64,000 nucleotides of DNA, from NCBI GenBank assembly GCA_905331475.1, contig CAJNYU010002143.1, positions 1 to 64,000 on the forward strand. Reading direction: 5' to 3'. A program made the translations under genes and the position numbers. This document shows, in pieces, positions 35,190 through 47,926 of the stretch. Within the stretch, counting starts at the first letter, position 1; every line of letters starts with the position of its first letter. The DNA is from Rotaria socialis (taxonomy: Eukaryota > Rotifera > Eurotatoria > Philodinida > Philodinidae). A model generated the notes under the pieces. It was not told where the DNA came from and did not search any database. It saw only the letters and a program-made list of their open reading frames with translations.

Positions 35190-37162
35190 GACAACTTTTG
35201 AAAAGAGGTCTTGGATAGAAACGGAAAAGACCTAGAGAATTTATACCATTCAACTTGAGTTTATAAAGTTTTATTTATTTTCTCTTTATGAATATTTCCA
35301 AGAAAAATATTGACCGAACGATTTAATCGATTTATTAAGACTTCATTACAATCCAAACTATCAGAAACTCCCGATTAAATATTTGAAAATTGATCTCAGC
35401 TAAAAATTATTGGATATTTTTTATTTTGTCATCATTTTAAGTTAGTATGCATTAAGCATGAATCAGACTTCTTCAAGATCTAGCTAAACGCGGTGCCAGT
35501 ATAATCACTGCAGTTGCAATGTGATACTATTTATAAAAGATTTTATTTTATTTTTATTATATATATATATATTTACGATTTATTGCGGACAGCTAAAAGA
35601 ACGGTAGAAGAATGAAATACGACATAATTCAAGTGGGCATGAGATAATCAGTAACTATAATATCATAGATGTCAAGACAGACAAATTCTAAGATATTTCG
35701 ATATTTTTGGAACGATATTACTTTGAAATTTCTATAAATTCACAATTTACGCCGATCTATAGAATAGAATGCAGTGTTTTAATATTACGTATGTTATGAC
35801 TTATGAAAATTGTATCTATCTTCGTCTCTTTTTCTTCTCTGACATGTATAAACATGCATAGAAATGTGGATATTTCGTATTCCGATTAAATGATAAGAAT
35901 TGTTTGTAAGTGTTTTAGTTCAATCTAATTTATTTTAGCCTGATAAAAGTGAGTTACTAAACAAAAAAGGAAAAAGCCCTTTCAGACTATTAAGCGTATT
36001 CTTATTTTAACTGTCTTTATTTATCATATATGTTATTATGGTGGCACACAGATAAAACAATTGTTTCATAAAACATCATCTAAAACTGAACATAACTTGG
36101 TATTGTATAACATTTTATGAGATATGTTCTTTAAAAAAGTGAATCATCAATGAAAATTTTCGCATCAACTCAGAGTCAACAAGACACAAAATAAATAAAA
36201 ACATTTACAAACAGTTTGAAATACCCAATATTATTCTCAAATGAATATTTTACTAATCATTTTAGAAGTATGAATAAGATCCAACTGAAATTTTATTGAT
36301 TTTATTCAATCGTTTTTTTATTGGCGTCATCTTAAATGACTATTGGTGTAAAAAATCAAATACACAATCAATATGAATTTTGAGCGATTATTTTACTACC
36401 ATTCATCATATATTTACTTCTTTTTTTATTAACTTCATAAATATGTAATTGGAGAGCAGAATCTAATCCATGGTTGTTGTTTTAGAAATATCTCTTCCCT
36501 GTAATCAGTTAGAAATATTCTAATTCTTCTCTGTCATTGCGAAAATTCACTTCATTGTAAAGTTTTGAGAGAGAATTGTATGGGTGTGAACTCATTATCA
36601 TGATAAACAAACATAACGATCAATTGATCCATAAACAAAAGTTATCGTACAGTAATAAACTTCACAGTTCTGTGTGAATACAGTTACTCACTCAGTGTTC
36701 ATAGAATGAGTTACTCTATCATCTGCGATATGTAGCCTTTCAATCGAACTCTCAATGGTTGCTTGATAAGTTGTCGAAATGTACTCTGTAACGGATGTAG
36801 ATCTGTTCTTTTTGGTATTGCTTGCATTCTCATTCCCACCAACAATTATACCTACATCCATATCAATCCAATATTGATTTGTAAAATTCAATATTAAGAA
36901 ATCATTTATTAGAGCCTCTATTTTCAAATAAAGCATCAAAACTAAAACTGGAGATATATTTTCCTTTTAATTAAAGTTCATTTCAAACATCGCACATGAT
37001 AATTTATTTAACATATATTTATATATATATATATATATATTTCTTTTGACTATCATTAAATAAAGAAATTGATACATAAAGATGGAGCCCAATGAAGAAA
37101 ATTATTGTACACCGAGAGCAACAAAATAAGTAAGTACACATGAGAAATATCGGAATAGTCAT
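35190..37162. other. Intergenic, 2 kb
   Basis: Upstream of the polyserase and downstream of the kelch gene (both minus). (TA)n tracts at about 35560-35571 and 37018-37039. One minus-strand open segment at 36688-36939 has no family resemblance and is not annotated as a gene. Confidence 0.45.
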
Positions 37163-40100
37163 TCAGAGATCAACCAATGTTGAAAGTGAACGATTTTTAA
37201 GATCTTCTGGTGATGTTGATAAAACATTAGATATAGAATTTGATCCATATAAAATTGAATCAAATTGTTGAAATTTTATTACACCAACACCCCCGCCTAA
37301 TCGGCGATAATTCATTCCGCCATTTAATTTCCAACTATTCGATTCACTATCATATAATTCAACGCTTTTTAAATACGCTTCTCCCTAATCAAAGACAACC
37401 GAAAACATTAAATTTGAATGATAATTAAATCTAAGAACTTACATCAAATCCACCAATAGCCATTAAATGATTATTAACAACAGCTAAACCAACCTATTAA
37501 CAAAGATAATTTTTTTTTTCTTTTTTGCACAAGTCTTACTCCACTTCGCCTTGAATTCATGGCAACAACAGGTGACCATTGATTTAGTTTTGGATTATAT
37601 CTTTCAGCTGTTGATAATTCCTTAGCATCATCTCGACCACCCACAGCATCTATGTATTCATATCCAAATATAAAATAATTCAATTTAAAACGAAAGTATT
37701 GTTAACACAATCTCTATGAGACAAAAATATCTTATTATGATGTAGTTTCTCTTGCTAATTATAATAAGGTAATTTCTTTTATATCTATTCTTCAAGATAT
37801 TTCTTCGTCATCCTGTCACTGAACCCTTAATATATCTAATAGAAAAAGAAATTCATATGTTTTTACGAGAAATAATATCCATATACGCTATTTGATCGTA
37901 TATTAGGTTTCCATTATAGTCACTGACACAAGAGCGTGAATTCAAAATTCTAGCAATATACTTCAACACTACTCTGAGATCAAATATCGCACACTACATA
38001 CATATATATCCATTATAAACAGCGCAGCCAAGGTGTTTTCGACGTGTATTCATAGATGCTACTGATAACCATTTATTGCCTTTTGCATCGTATCTTTCAA
38101 CTGTAAAGAAACAACAAGCATTTTTGAATAAATCAGATTATCGATAAATTTTTCATTTACCTGTACTAAGTGGTGATTGTCCGTCTGATCCTCCGATAGC
38201 ATAGAGATATCCATCGAGAACAGCAACGGCTACACCCAGCCGTTTTGTACCCATCGAGGCAACACGAATCCATCGTTGAACGGATGGATCATATCTTTAA
38301 AAAGAGAATGAGTTTCGTTTATATAGAAATTAATAACAATAACTAAATATACTTTTCAACAAGATTTAAACAAGAAATTCCATCTTGTCCACCGACAGCA
38401 AAAAGACAACCATCAAGTACAGCAACACCAACACTTGTTCGACATGAACTTGTTGGTGCTATATCATTACTCCATTGATTTGTTTGAGGATCAAATCTAT
38501 ACGAGAATAACCAACAAGGAAAACAAATGCATAAGGATTCTTAATTAACAAAACTTGTACCGTTCAACACTGTTCAAATAACTAACACCATCATGGCCGC
38601 CAACTGCATATAGAAGATTATTTAATACACCAACTCCAACACCACAACGCCGTTTTGACATAGGTGCTACAGCTCTCCATTCATTTGTTGTTGGGTCAAA
38701 CATTTCAACACTCGCTATGGCATCACCTGAGCACCAACCACCAACTATTCCAAGAAAAAAAAGTGAACATATAAGTTTAAAATAATTTGAAGCAAACAAA
38801 TCAAATGAACCCACCGGCAAAAAGAACTTCGCCTGATCGAATTGGTTTTCTTGGTCTTGTTCGTGGTCCTTGCATATTCAAACGTTCTTGTGGTAATAAT
38901 AAATAATCTTTAGCTTCATCGACTAAATCTCTACATGCTTGATCAGATCGAATTAATGGATCTGAACTAACTGTATTGACAAGAAATCTAGGATTCATCA
39001 ATGGAAATCGTACATGTTCTAATATCTAAGTAAATAATGTTTCTTTTTTAATATTTTGATTTTGTTTCTATTAGTGTAAATGATAATTTTACTTTAGGTA
39101 AATATTGTTTTCTTTGTTGAAGATCACATGAAATCCATTGCATAACAGCATTGAAAACATCTTCTTCACATGTCATATTTAATTCATCGCTTGATATAAT
39201 ATCAATTAATTGATTGATAGGTAAACATAAAAATTCTTCACTTTCTTTAACATCAGTAAAATGTTGTTGAGCATACCGATCAGCAATACGTAAAAGTTCT
39301 CGACATGAATGTGTATCAGCAAATGCTCGGATTCCCAAGCAATTCGATGGGTCAAGTTGTTTTTGAAGAAATTCGCAGCAAGTTATTTGAACTTCTTCAA
39401 TCTAAATTCAAACATTATTAAATGAAGCAAATCAATTAAGAATCAGTCGTTTACACTGCATTTTGCTTTCGAACTTTTTTCTTTATCAAATGATATAAAT
39501 ATATAATTACTTTTAAAATGTTTGTTCTTCCCTATACAAGAGTAAAATTTTCTCTATTAAATATTAACAATACTTGTCGAAACGAGACACATTGTCATAA
39601 TAAAATTCTCAACGATAATCTCATATCAAACGTTTCAACTTATAATGTATCAAGACAAAACGAAACAAATCGATCAACAGAAATCTTTGATGGGTAACTA
39701 TTCTATTTATAAAAACAACAAAAACATTCAATTCGTGATGTTGACGTGTTTTCATTTATTGGCCGAAAACATAGGGGAAAAGGTTCTTAACTGTCTACAC
39801 TATTTTCGCTTTCAAAAATAACTTGATTTAGAATTAAATCTATAAAAATATGAATTCATTAATTTAAATAAAAACAAAAATTTTTCTCTCGAATTAAAAC
39901 TATTTAACTGGCCGTCTTTCAGGTCCTTACAGAATCTTTATAAATAGTACAATAACAAAAAATATTTATCATACTAATCCTACTAAAAGGCAATACATAG
40001 CTATGGACTACGATAAATAACAAATAGTAATGTTCAATACCACTCCTACGGTCTTGATGACTATAATCAACATCCTGAAGAACTCATAGTAAAATGAAAA

Positions 40101-40960
40101 TTCTATAGAAAGCTCAGTTATTTCATCTAGTGATTGCTTCAGATTTTGAATGTCGTCTGATATATATTCTCATATTTGGCTTTATCTTATTTTTATTGAA
40201 GAATATATTACGAATCTTAGAGGATACTTTGATAAACACATTTTTAAAATATCCAATGAATATGGACTGTACTTTTTAGCTTGAAAATTATCTAATGTCT
40301 ACATATTGTATTTTTTAATATAAAATGAATATTCTCAAAAAAGCGGAGAATAAAATATGATTTATTGTTTATGTTGTGTTTTCTATAAAATAAATCTTAT
40401 TGATTACTTGTAGAATACAAGCAGCTGGTAATAACATTTGGACATTTTTTTCGTCGACAATAATTCTTGAAGTATAACAAAATTCAATTAATAATTCCAT
40501 TGCAAATTCATCGATATCATGTATAATTATTTCTGTTTTTCGACTTTCAGCTAATTCACCAGTGAACATTGCTTTGAAATATGGACTACACGCTAGATAC
40601 AATAAAAACAAGATTATTTCGTATATTTTATTTAAAAATTATTACCAGAAAGTACGGCTCGATGAGCTGGAATTTGACTTTGCCCAATCATTAAAATAAC
40701 ATCACATAATTCTTTTTGTTTTCTTAATAAGTTTAGATTGTCAATTAAAAATTTTGCATGTTTATCTGAGAATTTTATTAATTTATTATTACATGGAGAA
40801 CAATCTTTAAGCATATCAATAGTTGTACTACTCTGATTCTCATGTTGAAGTCCACTAAAACATATCGAAGAGTTTTTTATTCGAATTAAACATTTGTGTT
40901 GAAAACAAACCTAGATTTGCTTATTAATGAAAGCGTTTGTGTTGTGTCCATCTGCTCCAT
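37163..40960 (-). CDS. KLHL20: KLHL20-type BTB-BACK-kelch adaptor of Cullin-3 ubiquitin ligase (635 aa, 12 exons)
   Basis: Exons 40960-40911, 40854-40646, 40592-40408, 39401-39093, 39025-38815, 38744-38561, 38496-38353, 38294-38161, 38100-38002, 37649-37540, 37493-37443 and 37384-37163. Introns are 46-70 bp except 1,006 bp and 352 bp. BTB domain ([35 protein letters not shown]), BACK domain ([47 protein letters not shown]) and the linker [11 protein letters not shown] are almost those of vertebrate KLHL20. Six kelch repeats follow, each with GG and a later Y..W ([50 protein letters not shown]). KLHL20 brings substrates such as DAPK1 and PML to CUL3-RBX1. The start codon ([12 protein letters not shown]) is chosen from the spliced first exon and is the least certain part; the C-terminal 30 residues diverge from vertebrates. 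Confidence 0.92.
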
Positions 40961-42088
40961 TAGATTGATTTTGTTTTGACAAACAAGACACAACCTATAT
41001 GAATGGTAAGAAATCGAAACCATTGCAATTGATCTTAGCGACATAAACAATTTATGATAAAGAATAAAACGGAGGATAACAAGACAATTTCTATTGGTTA
41101 ACGATGTCACATGTTTTTATTGCGACTGTTTGATAAGGTTTTATTGGTTGAAACAACTCTTACTTCTTCAACACGAGAGAAATACCTTGAGCATAGAGGG
41201 TTGTGTATAAATTGAAAATTTTGTCAAAAGTAGTCTATACTGATACAAAGTGATTTTTATCATTATTTTCAAATATATTAATCCGTCAAACGAATCATAG
41301 TCTCAAGATGAGTGATACCTGTTTACACTCACTGAGTGAAATTTTTATTTTCATCTCTCGTTGCTTCGTTGTTGTTGTATCTCCTCATCTTAGCAATCCA
41401 ATGCTCATTTCTCTCATTCACAGCTTGTTATCGCCAGTTCGATTTTTATCAGTAACGCTGAACTGTTACAATTTTCAAACGTCCAAGAAATGATGAACGA
41501 AACTTCTCAATTTGATGACATTTTTACAAGCTATTGAATTAGACCCCCAAAATTCTCCACTTAACACACGATATAATGATTAGAATGAATAAAAAAAGGC
41601 TGTATCAATTTGAATGATCTAACAAAGCAACCGAGATAGTGAAATTGTTTATCTTTGACATTGTAACGTGTCCAGTGTAGTCATTTGAGTCCCGTTCTAT
41701 TCCCCTTGCTTATTTCAATTGATTTTTCATGCATATTATTTAACATTGTCTTGTCTTGTCATCTTTCCTTATGTTTCCCACCTATTAACCATATTATACT
41801 GTACGAAACATTCTAATTTGATTTCTACAGTTTGATTGCTGTTGTTTCTAGAGAATTTCTTATTGATTTATTGTGATGAGATTTTGAATAATGAATTGAT
41901 ATAAATCTGCTCTTGGAATTCTATCGAAATCTGACGAAATTTTACAGTGAGTTGTATCTTTGAATTAGACAAAAATAATTTCGAATTAGATTGTAAATTC
42001 AACGTCTATTTTCGATTTTTATTTCGGAATAAATAGCGCCTAACAATTAGTAGAAGGACGAATTTTATTTTTATTCTTGTTAAACCAT
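40961..42088. other. Intergenic, divergent promoter region
   Basis: Lies between the minus-strand KLHL20 gene and the plus-strand gene at 42089. An open plus-strand segment at 41308-41493 has no similarity or splice support. Nothing else recognised. Confidence 0.45.
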
Positions 42089-43159
42089 ATGTTGATTCTA
42101 ATATTATTTCGTACAACAAGAAGTACGCGTATCTTACGAATATTCTATATAAATCTTCTCATTGTTTCTTTTTCGTGTATGACTAATGTTCTAAAGAGAT
42201 CGATTAATTATGATGATCATCGTCGTCATAAACGCACGGGATTCTCCTTATCAAATAGGACAACTAACAGAACGGACCTATCGATTAAAAATTATTTTCT
42301 TAAAGTTAATTGTATCAAAGCCAATTTTATTCAAAAAGCATTCCGATTTAATGAACAATCTGGTCAAATCGACAGAAGTAGTAAATTTCGTTTAATTGTT
42401 TCTCTTGATGCACTCGATTCTTTTACAAATCAATACAAAGGAAAAGTCTACAGCACTTTTTCTCTATATTTTCATCTTGTAAGCAAAATCGATCAAGAAA
42501 TATTAAATTGAAATATTTTCAAAGCTAATATTAATAGAGTTGTGCCGTTATTTATATTTTCTTTTGTGTTACTCTTGTGACAAAAACATTGTATATGAAT
42601 GTTTATTTGTTTATTCAAAGTCTATATTTTTAATTTTTGTACTTCAGAATTCCAAAATTGATCGCTCGATTTTTTAATATTGTTAGGTAAAAATGCAAAG
42701 TATAAAATCTAGTATTATATATATATTAATTTCATCTAAACAAATATATGTATTATCATAGAAGCGAATGAAAAGTTAAAGCCAAATACAATTAAATACA
42801 AGTCACGGATCGATAAAAATATTACAATCGTTAACAATAAACTCAAAAGTGATGTTTTTCAATCTGTATTTGATGTCAGATACGTGTGTAAGTAACGTTT
42901 CATATTGAATAATGTGTTGATTCAAACAGAAAAAACAACTAGTTCTGGAGACTTTCCTTCTTTAACTGTTTTGCTCATCAGAGGTTTATTTTTAAAATCC
43001 GAAAGATTTTATGGCAAACTACTTTACTTTGATTTCACACATGTAAAAGGTCATTTTGTTTGTAAAAAGAAAGACAACAAATATACATGTGACCAGTATC
43101 ATTACTTTTTTTATCTTCATATTAGTAAATATAGGAAAAAGAAAATGTTTGACTATTGA
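42089..43159 (+). CDS. Putative secreted protein of unknown function (exon map incomplete)
   Basis: Exon 1 runs from ATG 42089 to 42478 (130 codons) and ends at a GTAAGC donor. Its N-terminus has a basic stretch and a hydrophobic core (ILRIFYINLLIVSFSC) compatible with a signal peptide. A later block, 42762-about 42893, follows a TATCATAG acceptor (ANEKLKPNTIKYKSRIDKN). The last exon is about 42930-43159 and contains LLIRGLFLKSERFYGKLLYFD and a C-rich CKKKDNKYTCDQYHYFF tail. The second and third blocks join by GTAAGTAACG..CAAACAG. Exon 1 to block 2 is out of phase with the donors I see, so a small exon is missing from the model. No family recognised. Confidence 0.45.
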
Positions 43160-43261
43160 TAAATTGTGACAGTGGCGTATAATGCATGCAGATAGCTTCA
43201 AAAGAGTAAATATACGGAGAGTTACAGGTAAGCAGAGATTTTAAAAAATAGTCTATTAAGA

Positions 43262-44332
43262 ATGACATTCGGTATTCGTAATATCGTTGGAATTCATCGT
43301 CTTCATGCAGGAGAAAGAGATTATTCAACTCCCTTAATATTTAAAACATATTTGCAATGGTCTTATTGGAAACAAAAAGCCTTTGATTATCTCATTTGGT
43401 GCCATTTAGCTCATGCCCTTGATTTTAGTGTCGCACTATTATGTTGGCTTTGGATATTTCCAATAACATTTACTGAAGCCAATGAATGGCATATAAAATG
43501 GGTATCACGAGTTTTTCTTTATAATATAGCCTGTGAATTTATTTTTTACTCATTTTGGCATTGGATGACTTATGGACGTACGAGTCCATATCCTAAAGGA
43601 CCATTACATGGAAAAAAATATAATTCAATTAATCAATATGAAGAAGAAAGTCAACATCATCTATTAAGAGAAGTCACATTTACAACACTTGGTTGGCTAC
43701 AATCAGCTTTCGTGCAATGTATTTTTATGTGGCTATGGGCTAGTGGTCGATTGCCGTATTATAGTGATTTTTGGTCTCGACCATACTTTTCAATGTTTAT
43801 TCTTTTAAGTGTTACCTTTTGGAGAGAATTTCATTTCTACTGGGTAAGTTAGATCTTTTGTTTTCGGTTTTTTGATGTTGTAAATCAATGCTGATTTTTC
43901 TAGGTTCACCGTTTTATGCATCCATGGCGGTCTGTTCAAAATGGACTATACCAAGGTGATATTGGCGCATTTCTTTATCGTCACTTCCATAGTCTGCACC
44001 ATCAAAGTCGTAATCCTGGTCCTTGGTCAGGATTATCAATGCATCCCATTGAACATTTCGTTTATTATACATGTGCTTATTTTCCGCTTCTTTTTTCATG
44101 TCATCCACTTCATTTTCTATATGCAAAATTTCATGCTGATATAGCACCAATTGGAGGCCATGATGGTTATGCTGATCCAGCTGGTGGTGCAGACTTTCAC
44201 TATTTACATCATGCATTTTTTGAATGTAACTATGGAGTACCGCTAATTGATTTTGATCGTCTCTTTGGTACGTACAAACAATTTGTGAAAAAATCTTCGA
44301 TGAATGATCAACAAACAAATAAATTACTGTAG
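43262..44332 (+). CDS. Fatty acid hydroxylase / sterol desaturase family membrane enzyme (336 aa, 2 exons)
   Basis: Exons 43262-43843 and 43904-44332, intron 60 bp in phase 0. Several hydrophobic membrane segments (for example LDFSVALLCWLWIFPITF, and LQSAFVQCIFMWLWASG). The three histidine clusters of the FA-hydroxylase superfamily are complete: HRFMH (196-200), HSLHH (223-227) and FHYLHH (292-297), with an extra H-P-I-E-H (241-245). These bind a di-iron centre on the cytosolic face of the ER. The C-terminal FDRLFGTYKQF is typical of sterol C-5 desaturase, C-4 methyloxidase and related enzymes. The family includes alkylglycerol monooxygenase-like and sterol-modifying members; the substrate cannot be told from sequence. 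Bacterial homologues of this type are common too, so origin should be tested by phylogeny. Confidence 0.85.
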
Positions 44333-45422
44333 TATTATCTACTCTGGCAATGCAAAAGGAATTAAATTTTTTTTTGATATAAATGAACATTTAAATTATT
44401 CATAATAAACTGTTCTAAGGCATTGCAAAACTTGATTTTTTTAAAACTTGATTTTCCTACCAACAATGAGAATTAATGAATAATAACAATGCAACGTATT
44501 ATGCATGTAACCATAACTACATTTGTGAATGATATCAATATCATTCGAAAGTTTTACAAAAGCTAAATAGAAAAGAGAGATGACTAAAAGCAGATTAGTC
44601 ACTACGGATTTACTGAGAAATAATCTAAATCTGTTTACTCAAGATGTTTCTTCACTTTTGGCATTCGAGACAATATTCTCTATTTTCACGAGTCACCAGC
44701 TACCTATAAAAGTCAAAACTTTGTGTCTGTTTCGAATACGGACTTAGAAATATGGAATCCAATTTCTTTATTCAATAGTATTGAGAGACTCTCTGAAAGC
44801 CCTAAACTCATAGTAGCTTGATTGTGCCGTCAGAAATGTTTCTAGCTATCTACTTCGAGTTCGAACGTAAGTCAACTGTACTACGGCAGAAGTGAGAGAT
44901 GAAATGAGATATTTGGATTCGAATTGAGGCAAGACTCGTGTTAATACGGAAAAATAAAAACGCAAAAAAAAATTATTTTATTGGTAAACGTCAAAATTTC
45001 GCAGCACTCACACTTGAGGCGTTGTGTTGTTAGTATTCGAATGTTTTTGCCTTCCACAAAAATCTCACATTCACACCGAGAGTAAAATCTTAACTTTCAG
45101 TTATTTGCCCTAGTTACATCAGTGGCTTTTGAAACTTTTCAAGCGACATTACGCAGTTAAAGCCTTAATTATATTCAACATCAGATCCAGCATCTGATGC
45201 GTCTTTTCCTACTTTTTCATCGAAATATATCTCTACCGATTGAGCAGGACCATAACAATCTTATTTTAAATCTATTACGAAATATGAACTGCCAGTACAG
45301 AGCATCATCTGTCGTCATTTTTCAATAGGTTAATCTATAGAACCAATAAATCTAACAAGAAAAGCAGTAACATCGAACTATTATGAATTTCAGATATTCC
45401 TATTTTTGGTTGATTTATCAAA
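44333..45422. other. Intergenic, 1.1 kb
   Basis: No supported gene, inverted repeat or RNA signal. It contains the 3' UTR of the hydroxylase gene and the promoter of the next gene. Confidence 0.5.
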
Positions 45423-46094
45423 ATGTTTGCTTTCGTTGTTCGTCGGTTTGTTCCGGTGTTCTCCTCTCGTCTTGGTAGTCCGTTGTTATTACCTCTCACT
45501 CTCACTCGTATGTCATCTCCATCAATTCGTCCTTCATCATTGTCTCTGATCCGTCACAGTTTTTCAAATATGCAACAGATGATGGATGAAATTTCGAAGA
45601 ATCCAAAAGCATTGGCACTTCTAGAAGCTATTAAAAAAAATCCAAAGATTATCCATGCTGTTCAAGATCTAATGACGACTATGAATAGAAAAGGTTATAT
45701 CGATTTGAATAATCCAACGAGACAGCCGAGTTAGTTAAAATCTATTTGTTAAAAGTGATGTTTCTAATCATCATGTTGTCTTTTTTTTCTTAAAGATCTT
45801 GCCATGCTTGCAGATAGTGAAGTTCGTAATAAATTATTTGAACTAGTCAAACTGTTAGCTACTGCTGGTGTGTTCAATGCTAAAGATGGTGCTAATCCCA
45901 TGAATGCTCTGTCGAATGTTATGGGTCTTTTGATGCCTCCGCCATCGAAAGATAAAAAAAATGAAGTCAAAAATAACTCAACACCTAAATATGATTTTAC
46001 GTATGATGCAACAAAAAAAGATAAAACCGTACAGGCGACTAGTGACACTATAGTACAAGGATGGACCGATAAACTTAAAAAGATGTTTAAATAA
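45423..46094 (+). CDS. Small protein with probable mitochondrial presequence, function unknown (201 aa, 2 exons)
   Basis: Exons 45423-45729 and 45796-46094, intron 66 bp (GTTAGT..TTAAAG). The first 45 residues are rich in R, S, L and F and lack acidic residues (FVVRRFVPVFSSRLG), like a matrix-targeting signal. The core has short helical repeats with a Pro-Asn rhythm (EISKNPKALALLEAIKKNP, then KIIHAVQDLMTTMNRKGY), resembling STI1/DP-type helical motifs. After the intron LADSEVRNKLFELVKLLA repeats the pattern. The tail is lysine-rich. I do not recognise an orthologue; helical-repeat chaperone-like or structural roles are possible but unproven. An AATAAA lies at about 46117. Confidence 0.65.
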
Positions 46095-47926
46095 ATTTCG
46101 TGACGGTATTATTTTGAATAAAACTTTCCTCGTTTGTAAAAAATTCAATAAGATGAATGAAAAATGTACAGGAACCAATTCTTAATATTTTTATTGTGAG
46201 ATAAGTTTAATCAAATTTTCCAAATATTTGTGATATTCATGCATACAAGCAGAGCCTTTATGTTACGTTCTCGAACAAGGAACTGAATTAATTAGAAAAC
46301 AATGTCAGTTAGTATCTTACGTAGCTTGAAGTATAAAGAAGGCGGAACTGTGAATTACAGGATCAATCAAAATGAATTATCTATGTTGAAATTTTTAAAG
46401 ACGTTCTATAACATATTAGAACTTATTATCCAATGTAGCAATTGATCTCACGAATTCAAAATTTTGAAAATCTCACCTAAAAGAAATGAACCAATCCTAA
46501 GCCTGATATGTATAAAAGAAAATTGAAAACTCAATCATACGGAACAGATCTATTCTAATGTATTGTTGAACTGTCATCGAAGACCATCGTAATTAACTTG
46601 ATTATGATTTTGATTTTTCGGAACAATAATATCGAAAATCAACCGTGTGTAATTGAGAATTAGAAACCACACAAATATTAGAAAGGATATTGAATTTTAT
46701 TTTGATTATATGCTGTATACGTACTATTGTTTATATTTAACTGTGTTTCTTATTCAGGAAGAAAAGATCTCGAAAATAGAGAATGATTAATCGCGTCGTA
46801 CTTCAAAAATATTCATTCTGACGCTACCACGATTGTGATATCAACATTGGCATTCTTTTCTCTTTCTTTTAGCACTGATACAGAAGGGCATTAGTTCGGC
46901 ACATAGGAAAACAAGAAGAAATAATAAGATATTCTTTCATGGAATCGTATTCTCTCACCTGTAGCACATCGATGAAATATTAAGGACACGTACATTAAGT
47001 TTTCAATTCCGAAACGAAAGAAAGAATAAAAAATTGGCTGATACTAGAGCACACGTCGGATCAGAAAAGATTGACCCGTATCATGCAATGAACTGGATCG
47101 ACAGATGTAGAGTACCCAGGTCGATCATCTTGAGTCGTAAACGGCCGTATACCTATCACTCACGGTGAAAAACAGCGACCGTATTTCGTAGGCGTTTACT
47201 GTTGTTGTAAACGATGTCTTACGATGAAATACGGTCGTCGTAAATGAGGATCGTGAAAAATCTCTGTAAACGACCATCGTAGCTACCCAGGAGATTCAAT
47301 CCGACCAGTGGATCCGATCGTTTCCGGCATCGGACCCTATGGATTCCGTTGCTTTTCTGTCGGCTCCGTTGAATTCCGACGATTTCCTAACACGGAGACT
47401 GAAAATAATAAGGGCATGCTCATACTTTACCTTCTATCGATCTCCTCTCCTATCTCATCAGATCCATGAAAAAATTAAACAATTCATATTATATTACATT
47501 CAACCATATAAGACTTTTCAAGATTAATCAATGTATTTTATTTGTATTGCTCTGCAATAAATGGATCATAATCAAAAGTATTCATTCAAATTCAAAAGAG
47601 AAAACTGTGATATATTTATTTCTTATTTTATATATGCGACTACTTGTTTTTATTTATTGGTGAGGGCCTGGGTGGGGGTGATAAGGGCAACAAGAACCAC
47701 GCGCATACCTCACATTCATGAATCTAACTGTACTCAGTGTTAACCTTTAAACTATGATAAAAGTACCAATGCGAATAAATCGATTTCTAGAAAAAAATTA
47801 AGTATAAATGATAGTGTTAAACTAAAAAGAAGGATATTTTGTGGATAAAAAAGAAACAATGAAATTTTGAAAAAATGGAACGAGAAAGATTAAATTTAAA
47901 AAAAGCAATAAATAATATTTGTTTTT
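46095..47926. other. Intergenic, 1.8 kb, with repeat island at 47.05-47.40 kb
   Basis: Contains the CCCAGG-ended repeat described separately and, around it, ATCCGATCG/CGGATC-type words (about 47050-47115 and 47290-47395). This looks like one word-saturated element nested in another. No gene supported. Confidence 0.45.
47115..47285. mobile_element. CCCAGGTCGA-ended element (copy D), CGTAAACG-type interior, truncated
   Basis: The left end CCCAGGTCGATC (47115) is preceded by TA. The interior repeats CGTAAACG, CGGCCGTA and TACGGTCG words. Instead of the inverted right end there is a second forward TA-CCCAGG at 47284-47291, so the copy is rearranged or abuts another element. Confidence 0.45.

Noticed and set aside
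36688-36939. 83-aa minus-strand frame
   Set aside because: No family, no splice partners, and it is interspersed with low-complexity AT sequence.
43914-44390. 158-aa minus-strand frame rich in His/Asp
   Set aside because: Antisense of the hydroxylase second exon, whose histidine clusters explain its composition.
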